Of a stretch of 64,000 nt of DNA, positions 1-8,736 are shown in pieces. The DNA is from Streptomyces tagetis (lineage in GTDB: Bacteria; Actinomycetota; Actinomycetes; Streptomycetales; Streptomycetaceae), in assembly GCF_018069565.1 (NCBI RefSeq), contig NZ_JAGPNL010000002.1:496001-560000 (forward strand), given 5' to 3'. Each line of letters begins with the position of its first letter. The first letter of the stretch is position 1. The notes below the pieces were generated by a model, which saw only the letters and a list, made by a program, of their open reading frames with translations, did not search any database and had not been told where the DNA came from. The position numbers and the translations under genes are program-made.

Positions 1-1404
1 GCCCGTGTACTCCGGGCGGTTGGCGGCGTAGTCGGGACGGATCGTGACCACGCCGGACCCCTTCGGGCCGGTGGCCTCGAAGGGCCGGCCCAGCAGCCGG
101 AAGTAGTGCCGCCAGTCCCAGTAGGGGCCCGGGTCGGTGTGCATGCCGGGGACGGTGGCGGGGGTCGGGCCCGGCACGTTGTCGTGGCCGAGGATGTGCT
201 GCCGGTCCAGCGGGATGCCGTACCGCCCGGCCAGATAGGCCACCAGTCGCGCGGAGGAACGGTACATCGCCTCCGTGTACCAGGAGTCCGGCTCCGCGAG
301 GAAGCCCTCGTGCTCCAGGCCGATCGAGTTCGCGTTGACGTACCAGTTGCCCGCGTGCCAGGCCACGTCCTTCGCCTTGACGTGCTGGGCGATGTGGCCG
401 TCGGTGGAGCGCAGCGTGTAGTTCCAGGAGACGTACGCCGGGTCCCGCACCATGTTCAGGACGCCGTCCCAGGTGCCCTCGGTGTCGTGCACGACGATGT
501 ACCGGATGCGCTGCGAGGCGGGCCGGTCGCCCAGGTCGTGGTTGCCGTAGTCGTCGTCGCCCAGTTCCTCGTACGGTGCCGGGACCCACTCGCACGAGAC
601 CGACCTCGGGCATTCGGTGCCGGCCCGGGAGGCCGTGCGCAGCCCCACCCGGGCGAGCTGCGCCGTGTCGGGGGCGAGCGCGGGCCGGGCCGGCAGGGTG
701 ACGCGCTGGCCGGCGTCGGTGGTGCGCCGCTCCCCGGCACGGATCACGGCGTACACCTCGTCGGCGTAGGCGGCGGCCGAGGCGGTGTCGTCCGCGCCGG
801 AGAACCGGGCCACCGCCCCGTACCAGTCGGCCGGGTCCTCGCTCGGCTCCCGGCCCAGTTCGCGCTGGGCGGCGGCGAGCAGCGCCGCGCCGCCGGCCAC
901 GTTGGCGGCCGGGTCGGTGCGCAGTTCGGCCGGGTCCCGGCCGGTCAGTCCGGCCGCCCTCGGCAGGGTGGTCAGCCGGGCGGGCAGGTCGGCCGGGAGC
1001 GGTACGGCCCCGGGCCGCGGCCGGGGGCGGGCGTCGTCGCCGCGCGGGTCCTCGCCACCCGTGTCGTGGTGGGAGCTGCCGGTCGTCGCGGTCCGCGCGT
1101 CGGTGAGGTGCATGGGGCCGTAGCCGCCGGTCACGCTCGGGGCGCCGCCGTGGGCGTCCCAGCGGGACTGGAGGTAGGAGACGCCCAGCAGCACGCTCTG
1201 CGGCACGTGGTACTCGGCCGCCGCCGCGGCGAACGCCCGCTGGAGCCCGTCCGGCGGGTCGGCGGGCCCGGCGCCGGGGCCGGCGGCGGAGGGGGCGGCG
1301 CCGAGCAGCGGGACGAGGAGCGCGGCGACGGCAAGGGCCGTGGCCGGGGCGCGTGGGCGACGGCGGGCGGGGGTGGGCTCGGGGGCGGTGACGGGTCCTC
1401 GCAA
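1..1404 (-). CDS. Secreted N-acetylmuramoyl-L-alanine amidase, C-terminus beyond window
   Basis: Probably cleaves the bond between muramic acid and the stem peptide in the cell wall, outside the cell. The visible 468 residues begin with a twin-Arg-rich leader (about 14-18) and a hydrophobic stretch (about 21-37), so the protein is exported. An all-Ala/Glu helical segment follows. An Amidase_2/PGRP-like domain runs from about 310 to 435, with SWNYTLRSTDGHI, DVAWHAGNW, SIGLEHEGF, HILGHDNVPG and MHTDPGPYWDW. The first metal-site motif reads SWNY, where many family members have SxHY; I cannot say from here whether that matters. The TTG start at 1404 is preceded by CTGGAGG at good spacing; no ATG or GTG fits better. 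The gene runs off the left edge. Transcription from the upstream APH gene is separated from it by a strong hairpin. Confidence 0.88.
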   Translation of the reverse strand, partial: MRGPVTAPEPTPARRRPRAPATALAVAALLVPLLGAAPSAAGPGAGPADPPDGLQRAFAAAAAEYHVPQSVLLGVSYLQSRWDAHGGAPSVTGGYGPMHLTDARTATTGSSHHDTGGEDPRGDDARPRPRPGAVPLPADLPARLTTLPRAAGLTGRDPAELRTDPAANVAGGAALLAAAQRELGREPSEDPADWYGAVARFSGADDTASAAAYADEVYAVIRAGERRTTDAGQRVTLPARPALAPDTAQLARVGLRTASRAGTECPRSVSCEWVPAPYEELGDDDYGNHDLGDRPASQRIRYIVVHDTEGTWDGVLNMVRDPAYVSWNYTLRSTDGHIAQHVKAKDVAWHAGNWYVNANSIGLEHEGFLAEPDSWYTEAMYRSSARLVAYLAGRYGIPLDRQHILGHDNVPGPTPATVPGMHTDPGPYWDWRHYFRLLGRPFEATGPKGSGVVTIRPDYAANRPEYTG

Positions 1405-1579
1405 TGCGGCCTCCAGTGACGGTCGGGGCGGAGCGGGGCGTGCGGGGCCGAGCGTGCGTCAGTGGTACCCGACACCCGACGACCCGTCAATCATGCCGAG
1501 GCGCCGCCCGATTCCCCCGGCACACGCACCCCCGGGCGCGTTCCGCAGCGGGCACCGCGTCGGCTCCCGCACGCCGAAG

Positions 1580-1621
1580 ACCGCGGGGCGCCCCCCCCGT
1601 AGACAGGGGGCGCCCCGCGGT
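1580..1621 (-). terminator. Hairpin terminator after the APH-fold gene
   Basis: A near-perfect inverted repeat: ACCGCGGGGCGCCCC faces GGGGCGCCCCGCGGT across a short loop. It lies 22 nt beyond the stop codon of the APH-fold gene and before the amidase gene on the same strand. It has no U tract, which is usual in Streptomyces. Confidence 0.75.
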
Positions 1622-1643
1622 CAGGTCCGCGCTCGTGCGTTCG

Positions 1644-2774
1644 TCAGCGGGTGCCGACCGCCGCGCGCACGGCCCGTCGGGCCGTCTGGCAGTCGTCGTG
1701 CAGCCGCCGCAGCAGCAGCCGCTGCTCCTCACCGGTGGCCACGGCGCCCGGGTGGCCCGGCGCCGCCGGGGCGGTCTCCCGCATCGACCGCTGCACGGCC
1801 ATCTCGTAGGTACGGATCTCCCGGGTCAGCACCAGCATCAGGTTGACCAGGAACGCGTCGCGGGCGGCGGGCCCCGACGACTGGGCGATCTGGCTGATCT
1901 GGCGGCGGGCCGCGGGCGCGTCACCGAGGATCGACCAGAGCGTCGCCAGGTCGTACCCCGGCAGGTACCAGCCCGCGTGCTCCCAGTCCACCAGCACCGG
2001 CCCGGCCGGCGACATGAGGATGTTGGACAGCAGCGCGTCGCCGTGGCAGAACTGGCCCATGCCCTGGCGCCCGGAGGTGTGGGCGATGCCGTGCAGCAGC
2101 TTCTGCAGGTCGCCCAGGTCCCGGTCGGTGAACAGCCCCTGCTCGTGGTAGCGGGAGATCCGCTCCGCGTAGTCCAGCGGCGCGTCGAAGGTGCCGGCCG
2201 GCGGACGCCAGGCGTTGAGCCGGCAGACCGCGCCGAGCGCCGCCCGGATGTCCGCCCGCGGCGGGGCCTCCACCGGGTGCCGTTGCAGGGCCGTGGGACG
2301 GCCGGGCATCCGCTCGATCACCAGCGTGCAGTCGTCCGGGTCCGCCGCGATCAGCCGCGGCGCGCGCACCGGCGGACGGTGCCGGACGAAGGAGCGGTAG
2401 GCCGCTATCTCGTGCCTGATCCGCTCGGTCCACACGGGGGAGTGGTCCAGTAAGCACTTGGCGACCGCGGTGCTGCGCCCGGTCGTGCCCACCAGGAGCA
2501 CGGAGCGCGCGCTGCGCCGCAGGACCTGCACCGGGGCGAACTCCGGGCAGATCCGGTGCACGGAGGCGATCGCCGCGCGCAACGGGGCCCCCTGCGGGCC
2601 GGACATGTCGATCCTGCCGCTGAGCGGCTGGGTGCCGGGGCCGCGCCGCGCCCTGCCCGCCCCGAGCACCGGGGCCGCGGGACGCGCGGGGGCGAGGTAG
2701 GGGCCGCCGGCCGCCGGCTGGCGGGGGTGCGGCGGCCGGGGCGGCGCGGACACGGAGGACGATGCTGCGTACAT
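1644..2774 (-). CDS. Aminoglycoside phosphotransferase (APH) fold kinase with a TTA codon
   Basis: Small-molecule kinase of the APH/choline-kinase superfamily, 376 residues; the substrate is unknown. The catalytic loop is [12 protein letters not shown] (H243, D245), and the metal-binding motif LVDWEHAGW lies near residue 262. The N-lobe has a recognisable [11 protein letters not shown] with its lysine near 105, so the kinase looks intact. Codon 108 is TTA (complement of 2451-2453). That codon is very rare in Streptomyces and makes translation depend on the bldA tRNA. I chose the ATG at 2774 (MYAASS), with GAAGGGA upstream; the frame stays open further upstream, but the Ala/Pro-rich extension looks non-coding. 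It diverges from the nsdB-like regulator, so a shared intergenic control region is possible. Resistance to an aminoglycoside is only a family-level possibility. Confidence 0.85.
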   Translation of the reverse strand: MYAASSSVSAPPRPPHPRQPAAGGPYLAPARPAAPVLGAGRARRGPGTQPLSGRIDMSGPQGAPLRAAIASVHRICPEFAPVQVLRRSARSVLLVGTTGRSTAVAKCLLDHSPVWTERIRHEIAAYRSFVRHRPPVRAPRLIAADPDDCTLVIERMPGRPTALQRHPVEAPPRADIRAALGAVCRLNAWRPPAGTFDAPLDYAERISRYHEQGLFTDRDLGDLQKLLHGIAHTSGRQGMGQFCHGDALLSNILMSPAGPVLVDWEHAGWYLPGYDLATLWSILGDAPAARRQISQIAQSSGPAARDAFLVNLMLVLTREIRTYEMAVQRSMRETAPAAPGHPGAVATGEEQRLLLRRLHDDCQTARRAVRAAVGTR

Positions 2775-2949
2775 GGGCGGAACAGATCCCTTCGTGTGCC
2801 TGCTGTGCCTGCCTGAAAAGCGGTGCCTGTCCGAAAGGCATCGCGCTGCCCCGGCCGGTTGCCGGGAACCACCCTGGGGAGTGGCCCCCGGCAACCGGGC
2901 CGGGGTGGCGCATTCCTACCTGACACCCCTCAGCCCCTGGCACACCATC

Positions 2950-2976
2950 TGGCGCACCCTGGCGAACGGTGGCGAA
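2950..2976 (+). promoter_or_regulatory. Three phased TGGCG repeats before the nsdB-like gene
   Basis: TGGCGCA, TGGCGAA and TGGCGAA begin at 2950, 2960 and 2970, exactly one helical turn apart, in the 263-nt divergent region between the APH gene and the regulator. A possible -10 (TACTGT, 3003-3008) follows, so the repeats would lie around -60 to -35. They look like a binding array for a regulator, perhaps autoregulatory. Confidence 0.4.
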
Positions 2977-3037
2977 TAGTCGCCCGGCAACGTGCCCCGG
3001 GCTACTGTCAACTCAGCCGAGAACCTGGGGGCTTGAC

Positions 3038-4546
3038 GTGAGCAGAGAACCCAACACCCGCCTGTCGGACCTGTTCGGCCTGGCCGGCTGGTCCAAGGGC
3101 GAGCTCGCGAGGCTGGTCAACCGGCAGGCGGCGGCCCTGGGCCACCCGCAACTGGCGACCGACACCTCGCGGGTGCGGCGGTGGATCGACATGGGGGAGA
3201 TCCCGCGCGATCCGGTGCCGCGGGTGCTGGCGGTGCTGTTCACCGAGCGTCTCGGCCGTGTCGTGACCATCGAGGACCTCGGTCTGGTCCGGCACGGGCG
3301 TGCGGGGAAACGGCAGGGCGGCGGGAGCGAGGAACATCCCGACGGTGTGCCGTGGGCGCCCGAACGGACCGCCGCGGTCCTCACCGAATTCACGGGAATG
3401 GACCTCATGCTCAACCGACGCGGCTTGGTGGGCGCGGGCGCCGCGCTCGCCGCGGGTTCCACACTCACCAGCGCCATGCACGACTGGCTGCACACCGACC
3501 CTGACCTGGTCGCCGACGCTTCCGACAGCTCCCGATCCCTGCACGCCGACCCCGCCGGGTACGACCGCTACGAGGCCGCCCCCATCGGGTCGCAGGAGAT
3601 CGAGGAACTGGAGCGCTCCGTCGAGGTGTTCCGCGCCTGGGACGCCGCCCGCGGCGGCGGCCTCCAGCGCAAGGCCGTGGTGGGACAGCTCAACGAGGTG
3701 GGCGGCATGCTCGCCTACCACCACCCGCCCCATCTCCAGCGGCGCCTGTGGGGCGTCGCCGCCAACCTCGCCGTCCTCGCGGGCTGGATGTCGCACGACG
3801 TCGGCCTGGAGCCCACGGCCCAGAAGTACTTCGTCATCGCCGCCCACGCGGCCCGGGAGGGGGGCGACCGGCCGCGCGCCGGGGAGGCCCTCTCCCGGGC
3901 GGCCCGGCAGATGGTCCACCTGGGCCGGCCCGACGACGCCCTCGACCTGATGAAGCTCGCCCGCTCCGGTTCCGGCGACGAGGTGCTGCCGCGCACCAGG
4001 GCGATGCTCTTCACCATCGAGGCGTGGGCACAGGCGTCGATGGGCAAGGGCCAGGCCATGCGCCGGACCCTGGGCCAGGCCGAGGACCTCTTCGTCTCCG
4101 ACCGGCCGCACGAACCCGCCCCGGACTGGATGCAGACCTTCAAGGAGGAGGACCTCTACGGCATGCAGGCCCTGGCCTACCGGACGCTCGCCGAGTTCGA
4201 CCCGGGGGCCGCGGTGCACGCCCAGCACTTCGCGGAGAAGGCGCTGGCCCTGCGGATCGACGGCCGCCAGCGGTCGAAGATCTTCGACTACCTGTCGATG
4301 GCCTCCGCCTGCTTCATCGGCGACGATCCCGAACAGGCGGACCGGTACGCGCGGCTCGCCCTGGTGTCGATGGGCTCCAACTCCTCCCAGCGCACCTGGG
4401 ACCGGCTGCGCCAGATGTACCGGCTCACCGCCGAGTGCGCCGGCTACCCGAGAATCCGGGAGCTGCGCGAGGAGATCGAGCGGGCGCTGCCCAGGACCCG
4501 GCAGCTCAAGGGAAGGGGGACCGGCGCCGGGACCGCCCCGGCCTGA
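3038..4546 (+). CDS. nsdB: NsdA/NsdB-family developmental regulator, TPR-like
   Basis: Probable cytoplasmic regulator of the NsdA/NsdB family; known members repress antibiotic production and, for NsdA, sporulation. The 502-residue protein starts with a helical, HTH-like segment (GWSKGELARLVNR, then TDTSRVRRWIDMGEIPRDPVPRVLAVL). A small hydrophobic stretch follows at about 127-143 (RRGLVGAGAALAAGS). The rest is helical repeat rich in Ala, Leu and Arg and resembles TPRs (for example RAGEALSRAARQMVHLGRPDDALDLMKLA). The GTG at 3038 has GGGGG 8 nt upstream; the frame is open for 23 codons before it without a good ribosome site. The symbol is assigned from the family and neighbouring gene order (inositol dehydrogenase-like gene and chpB), not from alignment. 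Confidence 0.75.
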   Translation: MSREPNTRLSDLFGLAGWSKGELARLVNRQAAALGHPQLATDTSRVRRWIDMGEIPRDPVPRVLAVLFTERLGRVVTIEDLGLVRHGRAGKRQGGGSEEHPDGVPWAPERTAAVLTEFTGMDLMLNRRGLVGAGAALAAGSTLTSAMHDWLHTDPDLVADASDSSRSLHADPAGYDRYEAAPIGSQEIEELERSVEVFRAWDAARGGGLQRKAVVGQLNEVGGMLAYHHPPHLQRRLWGVAANLAVLAGWMSHDVGLEPTAQKYFVIAAHAAREGGDRPRAGEALSRAARQMVHLGRPDDALDLMKLARSGSGDEVLPRTRAMLFTIEAWAQASMGKGQAMRRTLGQAEDLFVSDRPHEPAPDWMQTFKEEDLYGMQALAYRTLAEFDPGAAVHAQHFAEKALALRIDGRQRSKIFDYLSMASACFIGDDPEQADRYARLALVSMGSNSSQRTWDRLRQMYRLTAECAGYPRIRELREEIERALPRTRQLKGRGTGAGTAPA

Positions 4547-4651
4547 CCCGGCACACCGTCACGACCGGGCAGCGGTCACGGCCGTGCGCCGTCATGCGCG
4601 TCGCGCCGTCACGGGCGGCGCGTCGTCGGGGCGGGACCTCCCGGCGCTCCC

Positions 4652-4699
4652 GGTGCCCCGCCCTGCTGGTGCCCCGCCCTGCCGGTGTTCCGCCCTGGC
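4652..4699. repeat. Three tandem 16-bp repeats in a convergent intergenic region
   Basis: The unit GGTGCCCCGCCCTGCY occurs twice almost identically (4652-4667, 4668-4683), with a third diverged copy GGTGTTCCGCCCTGGC at 4684-4699. The array sits between the converging ends of the nsdB-like gene and the PAS protein gene. No coding or hairpin role is visible. Confidence 0.7.
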
Positions 4700-4728
4700 A
4701 CTCTGCCCCGTCCCGCCCGCCGGTCCCG

Positions 4729-6078
4729 TCAGGCCGTCACCCGGGCGGCCAGCACGCACGCGTCGACCGCGCCGCCGGTGCCGTCGCCCCGGCCGCTGTC
4801 GTCCTTGCCGCCGAACTCCTCCGTCACCATGCGGACGCCCTCCCGCGCCGTGCGGGCCCCGGAGAGCCGGGGGGCCAGGGCGAGCAGCCGGTGGGCGAGG
4901 GCGGCCGAGGCGTGCCCGGGGTGCTCCGCCACCGGTCCGCCGCCGTGGAGGAGCAGCAGGTCACCGGCGTGGAGGGTGGCCGTGGTCCGCCCGTCCAGCA
5001 CCCGCCCCGTTCCGCCGCGGAAGAGCAGCGGGGCGGGGTGTCCGGTGTGCGCCCACACCAGGGTGCGGGTGCCGGGGCGGTAGCCGCAGCACAGGGTGGT
5101 GCCCGGGGCCGGCGTCGCGGGGGCGCCGAGCAGGAGGGCGAGCCGGTCCGCCAGCTCCTCGGGCCCGACACCGGCGAGCGCCATGCCGCGCAGCGCGCCG
5201 ATCACCAGGGCCGGGCTCCGCGCCGGACCGGCCCCGGCGGCGAGGCACCCGATGCCGAGCAGGGTGTCGTCGCCGGGGAGCGCGCAGGCGTCGTACCAGG
5301 CGGTGCCCGCGGTGGCGCCGGCCGGGCCCGGCAGATGGGCGGCGGCCAGGTCCAGGCCCGGCCGCCCCTCCTCCGGGAAGGGCAACATCCCCTGCCAGGG
5401 CGGCGGTTGCGGATCGGGCGCCCCGGGCGCCGGTGGCGGGGGGAACCGGAGCGAGGCGTGGGTCTCGCTCACCGCCCGCTCGGTCAGGCGCAGTTCGCTG
5501 ACGTCCCGCAGCACCGCCCACATCGAGGCGGTGCCGCCGTCGGCGTCGAGCACCGGCTCGCCCATCATGTGCACGGTCCGTACGGCGCCGTCGGGGCGCA
5601 CGATGCGGAACTCGCCGTCGATCGACCGGGCGTCGACCAGGCAGTCGGTGACCATCGCGGTCAGCCGGGGCCGGTCCTCGGGCAGCACCAGCGAGGGCAG
5701 CGCGTCGAGGCTCAGCGGCGCCTCGGCGGGGTCGCGGCCGAGGATGAGGTACAGCTCGGAGGACCAGTCGGCCTCGTCCGTGAGCAGGTTCCACTCGGCG
5801 CTGCCGACCCGGCTGAGCAGGGAGGAGGGCCGGGGGAGGGGCTCCGGGCCGTCGCGCAGCCGGGCCAGGTGGTCGTCGAGGTCCCGCAGGTGGTGCAGGG
5901 CCAGATCGCACAGGGCGCGCTGCCAGCGTCCGCGCGGGTCCGTGTCGTCGTCCTGGCTGTCCCGCCGTACGGCGTCCACCTCGCCGCGCAGCCGCCGCGC
6001 CTGCGATATCAGGGCCTCGACCGAGCCGCGCCCCGGGGGCTGGGCGGCCGGGCGGTCCGCGGACAGGTGGGACGGCAT
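4729..6078 (-). CDS. PAS-domain protein with a degenerate PP2C (SpoIIE-type) domain
   Basis: Cytoplasmic protein of 449 residues. After a helical N-terminus (about 20-85), a PAS domain spans about 88-205 (WSSELYLILGRDPAEAPLS, FRIVRPDGAVRTVHMMGEP, LRDVSELR). A SpoIIE/PP2C-like fold runs from about 235 to the end. The metal-binding residues expected there are missing: active phosphatases have GGDWYD and VGDVxGHG, whereas here the matching stretches are AGTAWYDA and LGIGCLAAGAGPARSPA. WAHTGHPAPLLF and AVDACVLAARV retain the fold. The protein is therefore probably a non-catalytic sensor or binding partner for the window's anti-sigma system. The ATG at 6078 is the clear start. Confidence 0.8.
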   Translation of the reverse strand: MPSHLSADRPAAQPPGRGSVEALISQARRLRGEVDAVRRDSQDDDTDPRGRWQRALCDLALHHLRDLDDHLARLRDGPEPLPRPSSLLSRVGSAEWNLLTDEADWSSELYLILGRDPAEAPLSLDALPSLVLPEDRPRLTAMVTDCLVDARSIDGEFRIVRPDGAVRTVHMMGEPVLDADGGTASMWAVLRDVSELRLTERAVSETHASLRFPPPPAPGAPDPQPPPWQGMLPFPEEGRPGLDLAAAHLPGPAGATAGTAWYDACALPGDDTLLGIGCLAAGAGPARSPALVIGALRGMALAGVGPEELADRLALLLGAPATPAPGTTLCCGYRPGTRTLVWAHTGHPAPLLFRGGTGRVLDGRTTATLHAGDLLLLHGGGPVAEHPGHASAALAHRLLALAPRLSGARTAREGVRMVTEEFGGKDDSGRGDGTGGAVDACVLAARVTA

Positions 6079-6265
6079 GACGCACTCCGATGTGCTGAGG
6101 GTACGACCAGGGCGGAACCGATGCTGGCGGAAGGGCCGCTACGACTGTGGCACAGCCCCCCACGCGCTGTAAGGGATTTGGCGACACACGATACGGGGGT
6201 GCTTTCGGCATATGCCACCGTCTCCCCGGAGTGACTTCGGCACGTGCGCGGCGTAGCCGCCGGGG

Positions 6266-6300
6266 CCGTCAAGTCGTAGCCGGCCTACGCGACTTGACGG
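6266..6300 (-). terminator. Hairpin terminator after the Gfo/Idh/MocA oxidoreductase gene
   Basis: CCGTCAAGTCG pairs exactly with CGACTTGACGG, enclosing a smaller TAG/CTA stem. It lies 83 nt past the oxidoreductase stop codon. The 304-nt gap 6079-6382 otherwise holds only the presumed promoter region of the PAS gene, with no further gene visible. Confidence 0.7.
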
Positions 6301-6382
6301 TGGCGCGGGGTGTCCCGGCCGGGTTCGTCCGCGCGTTCGAGGGATGGCTGTTCCCCGTGGTTCCCCGGCGGCGCCGTTCCCG

Positions 6383-7402
6383 TCACGCCGGGTGGTAGAG
6401 CGCGGGGCGGGGTGCCAGGTGGACGGTGCTGCGGGTGCCCGTCTGCAGGGCGCGGACCCCCGCCTCGGCGGTCGCCGCCGCCACGTAGCCGTCCCAGGCG
6501 CTCGCGCCGGTGACCCGGCCGCGCCGGGTGGCGTCGACCCAGGCCCGCACCTCGCGGTCGTAGGCGTCCGCGAACCGGACCAGGTAGTCCTGCGGCACCT
6601 CCTCGCGGACCGTGCCCGCCGCCGTGACCGCCAGGCCGGGCGCCTGTCCGAGCCGGGCGCTCCCCTTCTCGCACACCGCCTCGCAGCGGACCTCGTACCC
6701 GGACCCGCAGTTGACGAAGATCTCCACGTCGACCAGGGCGCCGCCGTCCGTCTCCAGGACCACGAACTGCGGGTCGAGCAGCCCCTCGGGCGCGCCCGGG
6801 GACGGCCGGGGCCGCAGCACGCTCACCGCGGCCGGCTCCTGCCCGAGCAGCCAGCGGGCCGCGTCGATCTCGTGCGCGACGGAACTCTCGATGAGCATCG
6901 CGGAGGTGAAGCCCGGCGGGGAGGAGACGTTGCGGTGGACGCAGTGCAGCATCAGCACCCGCCCCAGCGAGCCCCCGTCCAGCACCGACTTCAGCCGCGC
7001 GTACGCGGTGTCGTGGCGCCGCATGAAGCCGATCTGGGCCAGCCTGCGGCCGAGCCGCGCCTCCGCCTCCACCACCCGCAGCGCGCCCGCCGAGCCCGGC
7101 ACCATCGGCTTCTCGCACAGCACCGGCAGCCCCCGCGCGAACGCGGCCAGCAGCGCCGCCTCGTGCGCCTCGCCCGGCGAGGCGATCAGCACGGCCTCCA
7201 CCCCGGGCGCGTCGAGGGCGGCCTCCGCCTCCGTGAGCGCCTTCGCCCCGGCGACGCCGGCCACGGCCGCCTCGGCCCGCGCGGGGTCCGGGTCCGCGAC
7301 GGCGACCACCCGCGCGCCGCCCACCGTCCGGTCCAGGCGCCGTACGTGATCGGCGCCCATGTGCCCCGCGCCCAGGACCGCCACACCCAGCAGTTCGCCC
7401 AC
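6383..7402 (-). CDS. Gfo/Idh/MocA oxidoreductase, inositol 2-dehydrogenase-like
   Basis: NAD(P)-dependent sugar or inositol dehydrogenase, 339 residues, cytoplasmic. The Rossmann motif GAGHMGADH lies at 11-19, with VAVADPDP after beta-2. The family's catalytic Lys is in LPVLCEKPM near residue 97. A second key region, [16 protein letters not shown], carries the family His-Asp pair. The closest well-known relatives are myo-inositol 2-dehydrogenases, but no inositol-catabolism genes are nearby, so the substrate is open. I chose the GTG at 7402 because GAAGGAG lies 9-12 nt upstream. It is followed by a strong hairpin and stands alone. Confidence 0.85.
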   Translation of the reverse strand: MGELLGVAVLGAGHMGADHVRRLDRTVGGARVVAVADPDPARAEAAVAGVAGAKALTEAEAALDAPGVEAVLIASPGEAHEAALLAAFARGLPVLCEKPMVPGSAGALRVVEAEARLGRRLAQIGFMRRHDTAYARLKSVLDGGSLGRVLMLHCVHRNVSSPPGFTSAMLIESSVAHEIDAARWLLGQEPAAVSVLRPRPSPGAPEGLLDPQFVVLETDGGALVDVEIFVNCGSGYEVRCEAVCEKGSARLGQAPGLAVTAAGTVREEVPQDYLVRFADAYDREVRAWVDATRRGRVTGASAWDGYVAAATAEAGVRALQTGTRSTVHLAPRPALYHPA

Positions 7403-7515
7403 GCCCCTCGGCTCCTTCCCCGGGTCCGCCCCGCACCCGCGCCCGGCGGGTGTGGCTGTGGCGAACAGGGTGTCACGGCCGTCAAGGGGACGCGGCCCGG
7501 CGCCGGGGCCCCGGC

Positions 7516-8610
7516 TCAGTAGCGCAGCACACCCGCGATGCCGTCCGCCGCGCCGAGCGCGCCGTCCGGGACGAAGCGGACCTCGGCCCCGGTCTCCAGG
7601 CACTGTTCGACGATCTCGTCGACGATGTCCTCGCGGGCGTCCGGATCGCCGTCGGCCGCCGGAACGAGGTGGGCGCCGTCGTCCCGCACCGTCACCCGGT
7701 AGTTCTCCTCGACCGCCAGCAGCCGTACCCGGCCCTCGCGCACGCTGCGCCACAACTCGTCGACGCCGGCCGCGAAGTCCTTGCGCCCCCGGGCCGCCTC
7801 CAGCTCCCGGGCCACCGCGTCGGCGGCGCCGCGCGCCTCGGCGTCCAGCACCGGGCGCACCACCTGCCACACGGAGTCGGGCGTGCCGTGGGCGAGCCCG
7901 CCGTGCGGCACGGACACCGCGTCCCGCAGGACGGTGCCGGTCTCCTCCAGCAGGGAGAGCGCGGGCTGCGGCCCGGTGACGTAGACCGGGCGCGGGTCGG
8001 CGCGCAGCACGCGGCCCATCGCGGTGTCGGCCTCGCGCAGGAAGGCGCGGGTGTCCTCGTCGCGGAAGGCGCTCGGCGTGTCGCCGATCCGTTCCACGCG
8101 CTCGGGGTCGAAGTTCGGCTCCGGACGGTCCATCGGGAAGCCGCCGGCGTGCTCCTCGACGACCCGTTCGGGGCCGCCGCTCCACAGGGTGACGCGGTCG
8201 GCGGCGACCGACAGCACCCAGAACGGGCGGCCGGCGGCGTGCGCGGCGACGAGGTTGCGGGTGAGGAAGGTGTCCGAGAGCACGACGCGCTCGGGCACCG
8301 AACGGGTGAGGGTCCAGACCTGGTGCTCACCCGGGGCGGCGAAGATCGCCAGCCCGTCCTCGGCGTGCGCCAGGTCGACCTCGGCGAGGGCGCGGTCCAG
8401 CTCCCGGGAGACCTCGGCGCGTCGCTCCCGGGTCACCGCCGGGTCCTCCTCCAGGCGTCGTTTGGCCTCGGCGACCACATTGCGCAGCCGGACCGGGTCC
8501 TGGGAGTTGTCGGGGGCACGCCGGTGGGTGGGCGTCAGCAGGGACACCGCGGGGTACGGGCGCGGCCGGCGCAGTTCGGCGAGGGTCGCGGGACTCAGAT
8601 CGTGCTCCAT
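7516..8610 (-). CDS. baeRF family-3 protein (archaeo-eukaryotic release factor-like)
   Basis: Soluble protein of 364 residues resembling bacterial members of the archaeo-eukaryotic release-factor (eRF1/baeRF) superfamily, family 3. Characteristic parts are the N-terminal [31 protein letters not shown] (read in two parts), [30 protein letters not shown], and a C-terminal [13 protein letters not shown] domain ending in an acidic helix ([27 protein letters not shown]). The family is proposed to act at ribosomes or on RNA, but no function is established for this branch. It is flanked by unrelated same-strand genes with gaps over 100 nt, so it is probably its own transcript. No strong ribosome site precedes the ATG. 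Confidence 0.75.
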   Translation of the reverse strand: MEHDLSPATLAELRRPRPYPAVSLLTPTHRRAPDNSQDPVRLRNVVAEAKRRLEEDPAVTRERRAEVSRELDRALAEVDLAHAEDGLAIFAAPGEHQVWTLTRSVPERVVLSDTFLTRNLVAAHAAGRPFWVLSVAADRVTLWSGGPERVVEEHAGGFPMDRPEPNFDPERVERIGDTPSAFRDEDTRAFLREADTAMGRVLRADPRPVYVTGPQPALSLLEETGTVLRDAVSVPHGGLAHGTPDSVWQVVRPVLDAEARGAADAVARELEAARGRKDFAAGVDELWRSVREGRVRLLAVEENYRVTVRDDGAHLVPAADGDPDAREDIVDEIVEQCLETGAEVRFVPDGALGAADGIAGVLRY

Positions 8611-8736
8611 GTCAGCACCATAGGCCGGGCGGACGTATCGGGCATTCGGGGCACCTGGCGGGCGGGGTCCCGGCCGCGCGGACCGGTCCCCGCACGGCTA
8701 GGCGCACGGCCGTGCGGACGCCGGGCCGGCCCCCGG

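Noticed and set aside
1465-1470. Minus-strand GGGTAC upstream of the amidase, a possible SigB-type -10
   Set aside because: The only GNNT upstream (GATT) is at 18 nt, outside the 14-16 nt range.
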